A stretch of 64,000 nt of DNA from Pictodentalium vernedei. Taxonomy: Eukaryota; Mollusca; Scaphopoda; Dentaliida; Dentaliidae. Made by a program: the position numbers and the translations under genes. Below, piece by piece: positions 25,415 through 35,673 of the stretch (positions within the stretch are counted from its first letter, which is position 1; the number at the start of each line of letters is the position of its first letter). A model generated the notes under the pieces. It was not told the DNA's origin and did not search any database. It was given only the letters and a program-made list of their open reading frames with translations. The stretch covers positions 541,096,971 to 541,160,970 of the forward strand of contig CM062297.1 in NCBI GenBank assembly GCA_031216915.1. The letters run 5' to 3'.

Positions 25415-25497
25415 GTCTGGGTCATTGGTTACGGTATAAAAATATGAAAAAATTTATAGTAATTTATATATTTTTTATACTTACCAATCACCCAGAC
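25415..25497. repeat. DIRS internal complementary region, copy 4
   Basis: Reverse complement of both ends of this copy. It carries GGTTACGGTATAAAAA (this copy's left end has GTAACC) and ATGAAAAAATTT (its right end has AAATTTTTTCAT). These differ from copies 1-3 exactly where the termini of copies 1-3 differ, so region and ends have changed together. Confidence 0.85.
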
Positions 25498-25567
25498 GGG
25501 AATGGCCCTCCCATGAGTGGGCAGTTCTGGGCCCTCATACCTCCCCACTGAATTATTATAATCTTTT

Positions 25568-26901
25568 TAGTCCCCTACAGGAACCGTAAGGGGACTATAG
25601 GATTGCACTCCGTCCATCTGTCCGTCCGTCCATCCGTCCGTCCATCCGTCCGTCCGTTCGTCTGTCTGTCTGTCTGTCTGTTTTTTATGTTACCACCTCT
25701 CCCTCCAACATGCTTTAAGCTACAGCTTTCATATTTGGTACATGGATAAATGGTTCTGAGGGGATGATGCACGCTCAAAATTTTTGTTTCAAAATCCAAG
25801 ATGGCGGAATGGCGGCCATTTTTGTTGTGTTTTTTAAGCTTTTTTTCTCTATTTTCATGTTACCACCCCTCCCACCAACATGGTTCAAGCTACACCGTTC
25901 ATATTTGGTACATGGATAAATGGTTCTGTGGGGATGATGCACGCTCAAAATTTTTTTTTCAAAATCGAAGATGGCGGAATGGCGGCCATTTTTGTTGTGT
26001 TTTTTAAGCTTTTTTTCTCTATTTTCATGTTACCACCCCTCCCACCAACATGGTTCAAGCTACACTTTGCATATTTGGCACATGGATAGAGGGTTGGGAG
26101 GGGATGATGCACATTCAATATTTTTTCTTCAAAATCCAAGATGGTAGCATGGCGGCCATTTTTGTTGTTTTTTTTTAAGCTTTTTTCTCTATTTTATGTT
26201 ACCACCCCTCACTCCAACATGGTTCAAGCTACACTTTTTATATGTGGCACATGGATAGAGGGTTGTAATGGGATGTTGCACACTCAATATTTTTTTTCCA
26301 AAATTCAAGATGGCGCCATGGCAACCATTTCTGTTGTGTTTTTTAAGCTTTTTTCTCTATTTTATGTTACCACTGCTCCCTCCAACATGGTTCAAGCTGC
26401 ACTTTTCATATATGGTACATGGATAAAGGGGTTGTGAGGGGATTATGCACGCTCAATATTTTTTTTTCAAAATCTAACATCTATCTGTCTGTCCGTCTGT
26501 CTGTCTGTGTGTCTGTTTTTATGTTACCACCTCTCCCTCTAATATGCTTCAAGCTACACCTTTCATATTTAGTACATGGATAAATGGTTCTGAGGGGATG
26601 ATGCACAGTCAATATTTATTTTTCAAAATCCAAGATGGCAGAATGGCGGCCATTTTTGTTGTGTTTTTTAAGCTTTTTTCTCTATTTTATGTTACCACCC
26701 CTCCCTCCAACATGGTTCAAGCTACGCCTTTCATATATGGTACATGGATAAAGGGTTGTGAGCGAATTATGCATTGCATGCTCAATATTTTTTTTTCAAA
26801 ATCCAAGATGCTTATATACTCTTGTGTCTTCTGTGACAAAAACACCTTATGTCACAAAAGCGCTGTAGGGGACTAATACCACCTCGGTGGTCAAACACTT
26901 G
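25568..26901 (+). mobile_element. Helentron-like non-autonomous element (family E)
   Basis: 5' end TAGTCCCCTACAG (25568-25580) has an exact inverted copy CTGTAGGGGACTA at 26863-26875, followed by a 3' hairpin ACCACC-TC-GGTGGT (26878-26891) and a CAAACACTTGT tail. The first 33 bp also fold as a hairpin with a GAA loop (TAGTCCCCT...AGGGGACTA). A CCGTCCGTCCATCCGTCC run and about six tandem units of about 170 bp follow, each with ATGGTTCAAGCTACACC and AAGATGGC-G motifs. It sits in the right part of DIRS copy 4. No coding capacity. Confidence 0.65.
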
Positions 26902-26904
26902 TTT

Positions 26905-27137
26905 TACAAAGAATGATTTATTGGTGCCAGATTTGGTGACTTCCTGGCATCTGCGCATGCGTGGAGGGTAAAATGTATGGAGGGCAAGATAGGACTTCTA
27001 ATTTTTGGGTTTGCATGCAAATTTTGGGGATTGGGTGGGCAAAATTTGTGTTTGGCCCTAGATATTTCTGGGTTAGCACCAGCTAAGTCTGGGTCATTGG
27101 TAAGTATAAAAAATATATAAATTACTATAAATTTTTT
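26905..27137. repeat. right inverted terminal repeat of DIRS copy 4
   Basis: Inverse of 18781-19012; ends in AAATTTTTTCAT at the junction with the resumed flanking repeat. Confidence 0.8.
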
Positions 27138-27296
27138 CATGTTTTAATGTCATTGTGCCAAAGGTCAAGGTCACAGTGACCTTGAACTTGAACATTTACC
27201 AGAGTTGGCTTCTCTAATTGAAATTTTGCTTGCCTGATCGATAGTAAACTTGGCTTATGGGTTGAGCATTATGAAAGGAAGAACCCTATTTATGAT
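27138..27296 (+). repeat. tandem repeat with ERE-like palindrome, part 2
   Basis: Continuation of the unit interrupted at 18780: GTGCCAAAGGTCAAGGTCAC with a perfect AGGTCACAGTGACCT at 27168-27182, then AGGAAGAACCCTATTTATG. Confidence 0.7.
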
Positions 27297-28012
27297 ACCC
27301 CCACTTTTGAAGAAAATGGGGTTTATACTGGATTACATGCATCCATCCGTCTGTGCGTCTGTGCGTCCGAGAATATTCATAACTTAAGTAAATTATTATG
27401 GAACTTGTTATGTAATTAAATTGTAACATTTCCCAAGACTAGAATGATTTTCAGTGTTGTCAGATTATTATTTTTTTTTTATTACTTGTTCACTTAGAAA
27501 TTGTGTCCGTCCGAGCCAAATTTTTTCTGTTCAGCCTGTATCTCGGGTATCGAATATTCTATTGCAGTGAAATTTGCCGTGAACACTGCTTATGGTATAG
27601 GCTTTAAAAAAAGGATTCAACGATATTTCTCACATTCTCCTTTTTAGAGTTATCCCCCTTTTTTGACTTAGAAATTGTAGGAAATAAACATTATTTGTCT
27701 GTTAAGCCTATATCTCAGGTATGGGTTATCGGATTTCAGTGAAATATGGCATGCAGTTTGCCTTTGACAAAGGCTTCTGCCTCATTGCATAAAACTTCCA
27801 AACACCAAACACCTTACCATACCTTTTGACTTAGAAATTGTTGAAAACTTTTGAAGAAAATAGGGGGGGGGTGTATACTGGATTGCGTCCATCTGTCTGT
27901 GCATCCATCCGTCCGTACGGGAATATTCATAACTTAAGTAAATCATTATAGGATGAAATGAAATTTGGCATGATTTGAGTGAACTTCATTGTATTCTGAT
28001 TTAATTATACCC
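27297..28012 (+). mobile_element. Helentron-like family F fragments
   Basis: Two heads of one family: near 27297 (ACCCC...TTTT-GAAG-AAAA-T-GGGGT hairpin, then TATACTGGATTACATGCATCC and CCGTCTGTGCGTC) and near 27840 (ACTTTTGAAGAAAATAGGGG, TATACTGGATTGCGTCC). The sequence between repeats TATCTCGGGTAT / TATCTCAGGTAT units. 3' ends are not resolved. Confidence 0.45.
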
Positions 28013-28267
28013 CCCTACTTTTGAAGAAATTCGGAGTATACTGTATTACATGCATGCATCCGTCCGAGTGTCCCCATCCTTGTGTCCATCCAAGAATATA
28101 AGTTGTCATAAGTTGAGTAAATCATTATGGAATGAAATGAAATTTGGTATGTAATAGAAATTGTAACATCGTCCATGACTACAGTGAATTTCAAAATGTC
28201 AAATGATCCATGGACGTGGACACAATGCAAATCTTTGATATTGGATGTGTCAAGCTATCTTTTATAG
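28013..28267 (+). mobile_element. family F element, 5' part, interrupted by the Polinton
   Basis: Starts with a hairpin-like TATACCCCCCTACTTTTGAAG...CGGAGTATA head and CATCCGTCCGAGTGTCC run. The Polinton splits it at 28273. Sequence beyond the Polinton (45147-45370) ends with a TACCC-CACGTG-GGGTA hairpin and CTCTTGTTTT tail, a plausible 3' end of the same element. Confidence 0.45.
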
Positions 28268-28273
28268 AAGGGA
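28268..28273. repeat. Polinton target-site duplication, left
   Basis: AAGGGA immediately precedes the terminal AGTAGGTA of the left TIR. The same six bases follow the right TIR at 45141-45146. Six-bp duplications are the Polinton norm. Confidence 0.9.
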
Positions 28274-29151
28274 AGTAGGTATAAAAGGCGGATACCACCT
28301 CACTTTTGTACACGTACATGTACCCATAGAGTTCAGTGTTAAAATGTACAAAAAATGTACAAAACATGTTTTGTACATTTTGAGTTGGAATCTGCAATCG
28401 TTGATCTCGCATTTTAGACAGTTCAATCAGCCGTTGACGAACGAGTGAGGATTTCCAACTCAGGATGTGCAGAAGAAATCGACCCTCGAATTTTTCCAAC
28501 GTTCGCCATCGCATTTTAGATGGCGCGATCGGTCGTTGACGAACGCACCGCGGTTTACAACTCAGAATTAAGAAGTCGAAAAAAAAAGAATCGACAAAAT
28601 TTTCACAACGTTCATCATTGCATTCTAGACTGTGGTGGGTGCGATCCAGTTGCCGGCGAACGATTGCGGATTCCAACTCAGAAGAAATCTGAGTTGGAAA
28701 TCATCAATCGTTCATCGTCGCGTTCTAGACGGTCTGATCGATCGTTGACGAACGCGTGGTGATTTCTGGGGACAGAAAATATGAAAAATTAAGATGTCGA
28801 AAAAATTAGAATCGATGAAATTCTCTCAACGTTCATTGTCACATTCTAGAGTGTGGTGGGGGCGATCCAGTCGCCGACGAACGATTGCGGATTCCAACTC
28901 AGAAGAAATCTGAGTTGGAAATCCTTGATCGTTCGTCGTCGCGTTCTAGATGGCACAATCGATCGTTGACGAACGCGTTGCAGTTTCCAGGACAGAAATG
29001 TGAAAGATTAACAATGTCGAAAAAATTAGAATCGACGAAATTTTCTACGTTTATCATTGAGTCCTAGACGGCGCGATCGATCATGGACGAATGGCAAAGA
29101 TTTCTAGTGCAGATGAAAAAATCGCGAGGAGTTGAGATAAATTGTAACAAA
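28274..29151. repeat. left terminal inverted repeat of the Polinton
   Basis: About 878 bp, inverted relative to 44318-45140. It is built of several sub-repeats with GATCGTTGACGAACGCG and TTCCAACTCAGAA blocks. Two copies of a TTCCAACTCAGA...TCTGAGTTGGAA hairpin occur near 28672 and 28892. A 30-bp perfect palindrome at 28352-28381 (AAAACATGTTTT centre) is present only in this copy. Confidence 0.9.
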
Positions 29152-29282
29152 TCACGAGATCTGTGAGAGGAAATAAAAAAAGTGATTGGTATAACATAGG
29201 AGAAAAAAAAATATATAAATAAATAGTTATTTAAAAATAAATAAAATATCGAATCGAATAGATATTAAAATATATGTAAATC

Positions 29283-29668
29283 ATGAATGATTCCACGATT
29301 GTGAGAGCGTCGTTTCTTCTAAAGGCACTGATGAGAGCCTACGCATTCTGCGTGAACGAACAACTTGCTCGCGTCTTGCTCGAACGATGCGTCAGGATCA
29401 TCTAGACTTTGATCACGAGGATCATTCGTGTCTAACGATGGAACGGGAAGATGTCGTCGTCAAGTATTTTGAACCAGCGTTCGTATACGTTCAAATCGAC
29501 GATGTGATCAAGTTTTGGAGGAGATTCGTCTTCTGTAGCGGGCAAGACAGGCACACCGGTTCGGAAGAAATGAAATTGGCGCGTAGAAGTCTGACTTTAG
29601 AAGACAAGGAATGTGTCTTGAAATTATTGCTGGAGGGGGCATACGACACGACTAAATTTTCTTGTTGA
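29283..29668 (+). pseudogene. small Polinton gene, unknown, frame broken
   Basis: The first frame opens at ATG 29283 and stops at 29403. The second frame covers 29387-29668 and is coding-like to the stop (EDVVVKYFEPAFVYVQIDDV, LEDKECVLKLLLEGAYDT). The overlap near 29390 suggests one small gene of about 125 codons with a frameshift, though two overlapping genes cannot be excluded. It is the first gene after the left TIR. I do not recognise the family. Confidence 0.45.
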
Positions 29669-29758
29669 TATAAATAAAGGAGAGAATAGAAAAAAAAATA
29701 AAAAATAAATATGTGCGTAAATAATATAGATGAAAATTAGAAAGAAAAACACAAAAAA

Positions 29759-30421
29759 ATGAAAACCAGAAATAAATTGTATCCGTTGTTAGATGACGAT
29801 GAGGATGAGAAGCCGGTCGGTGTGTTGCCAATGGCGCTGCCACTAGAAGAAAAAGAAAGAGGAGAGAGCTATCACACCGATCAAGTCAGTTGAATCCAAT
29901 TGTATCTGACTCGAGAGAGAGACTCTTGTCGTTCTCTCAAGAAGAAGTATTCGTGCCTCGTGAAATTCGTCAACGCGGTCAACATGACACTCATCACGAT
30001 TTCCATGGGTTTACATGCGACTGGCATCGAATTGTTGTCGACCGTGGCCGGCATTCTGATCGTGTTGACCATAGAAGGAGTGGCTCTCGCCGCCGGATTG
30101 TTTAGCACGGTCGGAAACTTTTTGAGTAGGAAATTATATCTGAAGGCTAGGAAACACGAAAAGATTCGTGTCTTGGCCGACTCCAAGATCGACACGATAT
30201 CCGAAATGATCTCAATGGCGTTGAAAGACAGTAGGATATCAGACGGAGAATACTTCACGATATTGGGCGAGAAAACGAAAAACGATGCCATGAAAGAAGC
30301 TGTGAGAATCAAGACTCATCAGATCATCAAGGAAGAGATGAAGGATTCTCTCATGGAAAGGGGAAGGAAAGAGGCTAGGGAGGAATTCGGTAAGTTGATA
30401 GAACTCAAGAGCAACGATTGA
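29759..30421 (+). pseudogene. Polinton helical membrane-type protein, N-terminus frame-shifted
   Basis: The main frame (29894-30421) encodes SLKKKYSCLVKFVNAVNMTL, a glycine/alanine-rich hydrophobic stretch (IELLSTVAGILIVLTIEGVA) and a charged helical tail to SND. A conserved uncharacterised protein of this type recurs in invertebrate Polinton-like elements, as I recall. An upstream acidic frame from about 29760 (LLDDDEDEKPVGVL) stops at about 29890 in another frame, so the N-terminus seems detached by a frameshift. No catalytic motif is seen. The hydrophobic segment suggests membrane association or a virion-associated role; this is inference. Confidence 0.55.
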
Positions 30422-30530
30422 AATAATATATATAATAAGAAGAATAGAATTTTTAAAGGAAAAAAAAAAAAAATTTATATGCATAAAAATTAAAAAAAAA
30501 TAAATACAAAATTATTTAATAACCCTCAAA

Positions 30531-31100
30531 ATGTATTGCGTAAAGTGTAAGAGAGTTACCGAGACAGGTAATTCTCGAGAAGTACGAACTAAAAACGACA
30601 GACAGATGCTTCGCGGAATTTGCAAGGTGTGTGATTCGATCAAGACTCGATTCGTCAAAAAAAAAAAAACGAGAGGCGAAGGCGTGGCGAATAAAATGAT
30701 CAATAATCTACCTTTCGAAATGCATCTGCCGGGTCACAGTTTCACGGGACCCGGGACGAAATTGAACAAGAGACTCAATGCCGATCTGACTCCTAAGTCT
30801 TGGAGCAAACCCGTGAATAGGGTGGACGCGACCACGTTCGATCACGATTTGTGCTACGCTAGATATCTCGACACCAAGACTCGCAACGACGTCTGCGATA
30901 AAAACATGTTGGCAAAATTGAGAGACATATCGAATCTGACTAGGAGAGAGAAGCTCGAATGTTCGCTGGTCGGCAATCTGATCGGTACGAAACGTCAATT
31001 CGGATGGGGTGTTAAAAAAAAAAAGCATCTCAGAAAAGAAGAAGAAGCAATTATTGACAAGCGAATTGGCCGAGGAGCTACACAAACCCATCGTACGTAG
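30531..31100 (+). pseudogene. zinc-ribbon plus phospholipase A2-like protein
   Basis: The ATG at 30531 follows an AT-rich spacer. Residues about 1-40 hold two CxxC pairs (CVKC and CKVC), a small zinc ribbon. Residues about 65-115 carry PGHSFTGPGTKLN, resembling the calcium-binding loop, and DHDLCY, resembling the His-Asp pair of parvovirus-type phospholipase A2 domains. Frame 0 runs to 31100, but after an 11-A run (31014-31024) its tail looks random while the integrase frame opens in +1. This suggests that a single zinc-ribbon/PLA2/integrase protein was split by slippage. Lipase activity is inferred from motifs only. Confidence 0.65.
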
Positions 31101-31179
31101 ATTTCGAAAGAGAAGGGTGTTCGTGAAGGGTCTGGATGACATTTGGTCTGCTGACTTGGTCGACATGAGATCGTTTTCA
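31025..31179 (+). pseudogene. Polinton integrase, N-terminal fragment
   Basis: In frame 1 the sequence reads SELAEELHKPIVRRF and then DDIWSADLVDM, which matches the start of the retroviral-type (DDE) integrase core in Polintons, including the first acidic residue of the ADLVDM strand. The gene stops resembling integrase after RSFS at 31179. The remaining catalytic residues are absent because an internal deletion joins this point to the polymerase gene, which faces it. Confidence 0.75.
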
Positions 31180-31185
31180 TTATTA

Positions 31186-34035
31186 GCATCCCAATTAGCG
31201 TCCCAATACTGTATGCATTTATTCGATCATTCCGAATCGAAACCTTCTGTCATGTAGGGATTGTTGGCTTCAGAATACCTGTGGGAGATCACCGAGACGC
31301 CACCTCTCGTGGCCTTTTCGAACATGAGCAACATGTCCATGTCGGATAATAATTCCAACTGGACTTCGGTGGTCTTCAACAGAGCGTCCCACGCCAGACC
31401 GGGTGTGGTGAAATACCAAGCCGGATCCAGATCGTAATTTCGCCGACAGACGTCTCAGAAATTTTCGAACACGTCTGCCAGGAGTAGAACGTCGGTCTTC
31501 AGATAGAGATCGTGATAATCTCTCATGGTTTTCATATCGAACGATTTCCACACGTTATCGGTGTGTTCATAATCCTCGTCGGAAATGTCGGATTCGTATA
31601 ATTTCGAATAAAAATCTTCTTTTGAAGGTAGCGCGGTGTCGTCGAATCTCTTTAGATCATTCATGTAATTGTAAGGATAGACTCCTTTCCTCAACATGGC
31701 GTCTACTTATTCTCCGAAGTGTTCTCCCGTGATTTTAAATTTATCCTCGCTCATGTTATCGACAAATTTTTCCAGACCGGTCGACATGAATTTTAAACTG
31801 TCGATGAAACGTATGGCTCTACGAATGGATTTTGTTTCTTCTTCCGACGTCTCTTCATCGATTACTCTTTTCTTCTCCACGACCTTCCATTTTGTGAAGG
31901 AAAGGTATCTTTCTTCGCTGTTCGCGATGCAGTTTAATTCTTCGTGGGAGGTACCGAGATTTTTCACGAACAGATGACTGTCGTAACCCGAGAGATTGTG
32001 AAATATCACCAGATAGAAAGCGGCGTCTCGATATCTTAAATTACACTCGCTGTGGGCTGGACTGCGATACAGACCCGTGTAATGATCGTGGTCTCTGACC
32101 TTTTCCCGCAAATTCTCGTCGAACGATTGTCTGCATATGTGACATTCGGTAGCTCTGTTATTTTCATCCTGTTGCTCTAGCATGATCATTTTCGCCGGAG
32201 TTTTGAATTTGTCGTATAAAATTTGAATTTTCGATTCTAATCTTCCACAAATCTTCGAGCCATGTCGTCGTTTTCGGACCGTTTTGTGTAGGTGAAGGGA
32301 CCCATGTCGTGTTTCGAGTCGAAAGCGCATTTCACATAAATGCAATGGCCCGAAGGCACGTGTTTTTTATATCTTTAGGTGTAACTTCGAAGAGCGTCGG
32401 GTTGACAGGAACTCATTTTCACGGTGAAGCATTCGAAATCGGTGGACACGACGAATTGCACTTTTAACCTTTTATTGTGATTGCGAAAGTTCACGAAGGT
32501 GTTGGGTTTGGGCATTTCGACAGCTACACCTTGATTTTCGTTGCAATATTCCTAATGTTTTGCTAACGATTTTTCGCTCTGAAACATGTTCATGCAGTTG
32601 CAACATAAATATATCACACTTTTATGTTTATTATTCTGTCTCGACAGTAATCGGCTCAGATTTTTAACCCAACAATAATGACGATTGTCAGAATTCGAAA
32701 TTAATAATAAAATAATCATCTTTTCTCTTCCGAGATACGAAGTCTGTCTGAGAGGATAGATCATTCGTTTTTCTTTGTCATATCCCAAGACATTCACCGC
32801 TATGATGAGCTTCGAAACATTCTATGTCTTTTAACGGCGTTGGAAAAGTCACTCCGGTCCAATCGAGATATTTACAAGTCTCCTCGTAACGAGAAACTCT
32901 CTCGGAGTTGATTTTGACGGGGTATAAAGCGGAGGTGACTGCCCATTTAAAACACAGATCTTCTTTATTTTTCACGTTGACCACGGCACTTTTTTTAGCT
33001 AGGAAATACGGTAATTCCACGTAGGAAGACGCTTTCAACGGATCGTTTTTGTTCACATGAATTTAGAGATTCAACACCTTCGAACGTCCAATTACTACCT
33101 CTCTGTTGATAATTCGCGAGAGACGTCAACATCTTGTCTTTCATTATTTCAAAAACGACTGATAATTCGGAACCTTGAAATACGGTCTGGACACCAGATC
33201 TGAAATATGCATCTCTCACGATGCTCTCGCCGGAGTTCACGTCGATTTTATTCATCACGCAATGTAGTATCATCGCAATTTTTAGTCCCACATCCATGTG
33301 TTCACGAAACAAATCCAATACTTTATTCTTCGCCCGTTCCATGAACAATTTCGGATCAACTTTCTTGAATGAGGGAACCACGTCGGAAGTTTTAAAAACA
33401 CCTTTGATCGCACTCTCCCGTTTTACGGGAATCGATTGGAATGCTTTCGTGGCGATTCATCCTACATATTCTTCTCCTTTCCCTTCGTCGATTGCTCATC
33501 AAATTTCGTTCAATATATGTCGTTCGTGGACCGCATCACTCGTTTTCATTTTTTTCATTTTTTTTTTTTGAAACCCGCTGTTCTTCGACGGCTTTTCATT
33601 TGGTCGTCTTCTTATTTTCCACAACCGGAACGTTTTTTTTTTACGTCGACATTTTGATTCCCCTTGCCACCTTTTTCTTCTTATTTTTCGCAACCGAAAC
33701 GTTTTTTGACGTCGTTGCTATTGGCATTTCATTTCCCTTTTCATCGAGCAAACTACGTAACTCCTCGCGTATGATATCTCTAAGTTTTAAATCATTCTGC
33801 ACTGCTACCGCTTTTCATTTTCTATCGTCAGGTGTTACTGCCATCGGCTTATTTTTCGCAATTTGAGTTTGTTTACTTTTGGTCTTTCGATTTCATTTCC
33901 ATCACCTCGCGAATGATACTCGCGTATGGCTTTAATTTTTTTTGATTTGGTTCTATGATTTCTGAAATTTGGAATCTTTAATTCTTTACAAATCTCGTTT
34001 AACCGGGGTACGGTATACTCATCTAAATTTTCCAT
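31186..34035 (-). pseudogene. protein-primed family B DNA polymerase, broken and 3'-deleted
   Basis: Minus-strand pieces follow the order of Polinton polymerases. They are a SAP-like N-terminus (34035-33835, DEYTVPRLNEICKELKI), basic linkers, a terminal-protein-side segment (33381-32778), a Cys-rich segment (32797-32552), and the exonuclease region with CHICRQSF, DHDHYTG and HNLSGYDSHLF (32345-31707). Last come YHDLYLKTDVLLLADVF (31697-31455) and DPAWYFTTPGLAWDALL with RGGVSVISHRY (about 31430-31270). Frames change at several points and there are in-frame stops. It ends at the palm entry near 31186, so all polymerase catalytic motifs are lost. Confidence 0.85.
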
Positions 34036-34440
34036 TTTTTTTTATTTGTTTGCTTTATTTGTAAGAATATATTTTGAATTTTTTTTGTTAAATAATAATT
34101 TTTGTAAATAGTTTTTAAAATAGTCTCTTATATATTTGTTTTTAATTCCCCTCAAAAAAATTTTTTTTAGTGAGTTTAATCAATTTTATTTTCTTTAACG
34201 TGGAAAAAATTGAATTAATACGACAAAAATAAAGGAAATTAAAAATTTAAACTTTTGTATATATATAGAGAGAGAAAACTTTCACAAAAATTTCACATTA
34301 AAAAGAAATTAAATTTAAAAACTTTCTGTATATATATATAGAGGGAAAAACTTTTTTACAAAATTATTATTTAACAAAAACACAAAATTCAAATATATTA
34401 TTATTTGCAATAATTCATAAAACAAAAAAAATAATCAACC
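34036..34440. other. AT-rich intergenic region of the Polinton
   Basis: Between the divergent polymerase (minus) and the next plus-strand gene. Very AT-rich, with TATATATA stretches (about 34258 and 34332) that could be promoter elements for both directions. No coding signal. Confidence 0.5.
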
Positions 34441-34889
34441 ATGAGAACAACACCTAAAAGATGTGAATTGAAATTGAAATGAGTCGAAACGTGCAAGAAA
34501 CTCGGTTGTAAAATTTATAGATTACAACAACACAACGGTATCGAATTGAATGGGGTTGAGACGAAGGGCTTACAGCACAAATACGACATATATAGCATGC
34601 CTTTGAAATTGGATGAAGCCGCACTCGATTTGTTTTCGAGTACCAAAGTGATCTACAGAATATCATCATCGCCAAAGACAAAGAATTCGATAAGAGCGAT
34701 TTGTCGTTGCCCTACGGAAGTTACATCTATCCAAAAAAAACCTCTCTCGAACTCGTAGACAGATCGGGTGGCGAAAGCGCGTTGACCGAAGTAAAAAAAC
34801 TCGCAAAAGTAAAGATAAACATTCAACACATATGCGAAAAAGGAGAAGATACAACCATTAACATGTTAATAACGGACTTGAAAATATAA
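34441..34889 (+). pseudogene. Polinton small protein of unknown function, broken
   Basis: Frame 1 from ATG 34441 has an in-frame TGA at about 34480 and reads on as KIYRLQQHNGIELNGVETKG and YSMPLKLDEAALDLFSSTKV. At about 34670 coding passes to frame 0 (DLSLPYGSYIYPKKTSLELV ... MLITDLKI), ending at 34889. So one gene of roughly 150 codons has a stop and a frameshift. Composition is soluble and mixed, with no motif I recognise. It converges on the minus-strand gene at 34947 through a hairpin. Confidence 0.55.
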
Positions 34890-34904
34890 AAAGACAATGG
34901 AGAA

Positions 34905-34979
34905 AGCGATAGTGAAGAAGAAGGGAAAAAAAAATAATTTATTTTATTATTTTTTTTCCCCTTCTTCTTCAGTATCGCT
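34905..34979. terminator. hairpin between convergent Polinton genes
   Basis: Arms of about 34 bp pair AGCGATAGTGAAGAAGAAGG with its near complement ending ATCGCT at 34979, around an AT-rich TTATTTT loop. It lies between the stops of the plus gene (34889) and the minus gene (34947). On the minus strand it encodes the acidic SDTEEEGEKK tail. A role in mRNA 3'-end formation is inference. Confidence 0.45.
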
Positions 34980-35673
34980 CATATATATTGTAATAACGTT
35001 TCCCTTTCTCTTCACTTCCATTATCGATTCTTCCTTTTTTTTCTTTTTTTTTGATATATTCTCAGTAGGTAGAGGTGCAGGCTGCAAGCCGAGAGGTCCT
35101 CGGTTCGAATCCCACCTACGGCAACCGCGTTGTATATTTGGGCAAGACACTTCATCTCCATTGCCCGCATGGGGGCACGATGACGCCGTGTACAAAGGCG
35201 TACTGCACGTCGATGGTATGCATGTCTTCAACCAATCTAACCCTGCCTGTGCTGCAGTGCAGAGTTACGATGTTGGGGAGCTGACAGCTGCTCGTCGTTG
35301 CTCGGTGGTTCTCTCCGGGTACTCCGGCTTCCTCCACCCGTAAAACTGTCACGGTCATGGTTAGCCATTGTGCATAAATATGTGACCTCAAACATCAATA
35401 AATAAATAAATAAATATTTTTTGATATATTACGTTTTTTATAACACATTTCATTCCCTTCATCATATTTATGAACGAATGTGGTGCATCTCTTGGCAACA
35501 CTCACATCATTATTCTCTCCAAAAGGTGGTGCAATATCATTATTCTCTTCAAAAGGTGGTGGTGGTGGAAAACAACTCATTCTTCTTCTTCTTTTAAATT
35601 TCCACAATCTATCCCTATTTTTTTTCGCTTCTTTTTCCAGTTCTTTCCTGAAATATCCATCATTATTGTTCAA
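34947..35673 (-). pseudogene. small basic Polinton protein, interrupted by a SINE
   Basis: The upstream part (35673-about 35417) encodes a charged N-terminus (FRKELEKEAKKNRDRLWKFK), a PPPPPFEENN segment and CTTFVHKYDEGNEMCYKKRN. The downstream part (about 35060-34947) encodes EVKRKGNVITIYMSDTEEEG and ends at 34947. Between them lies a SINE flanked by a 14-bp target duplication, so the gene was cut by that insertion. Family not recognised. Confidence 0.55.
35061..35416 (+). mobile_element. tRNA-derived SINE 1 (MetaSINE-like)
   Basis: Flanked by TTTTTTGATATATT on both sides (35047-35060 and 35417-35430). The head resembles a tRNA with an A-box-like CAGTAGGTAGAGG and a perfect B box GGTTCGAATCC. 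The middle has TTGGGCAAGACACTTCATCT, resembling the MetaSINE central domain, and the tail is an (AATA)n repeat. It is 5'-truncated by a few bases and about 356 bp long. Full length with perfect duplications suggests fairly recent insertion. Confidence 0.85.

Larger units (their letters stand above)
18781..27137 (+). mobile_element. DIRS-like retrotransposon copy 4, older subfamily, decayed
   Basis: Left terminal repeat from 18781 (TTTTTATACTGTAACC), inverted right repeat ending near 27137, and an internal complementary region at 25415-25497. It interrupts a repeat that continues on both sides without an evident target duplication, as expected for tyrosine-recombinase elements. The interior (about 19400-24000) still aligns patchily with gag, RNase H and recombinase of the 46389 copy, but no long frame survives. 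A Helentron-like element sits inside its right portion (25568-26901). Confidence 0.85.

Noticed and set aside
25615..25682. Variable-number (CCGT)n microsatellite as an independent feature
   Set aside because: The same run follows the head of several families at the same distance, so it is treated as part of the element.
35061..35130. tRNA gene
   Set aside because: The perfect B box belongs to a SINE head: it lacks a full cloverleaf, is followed by SINE body and (AATA)n tail, and is flanked by target duplications.
34897..35343. 148-codon + strand frame
   Set aside because: It spans low-complexity AT sequence and a SINE inserted in a minus-strand gene, so it is accidental.
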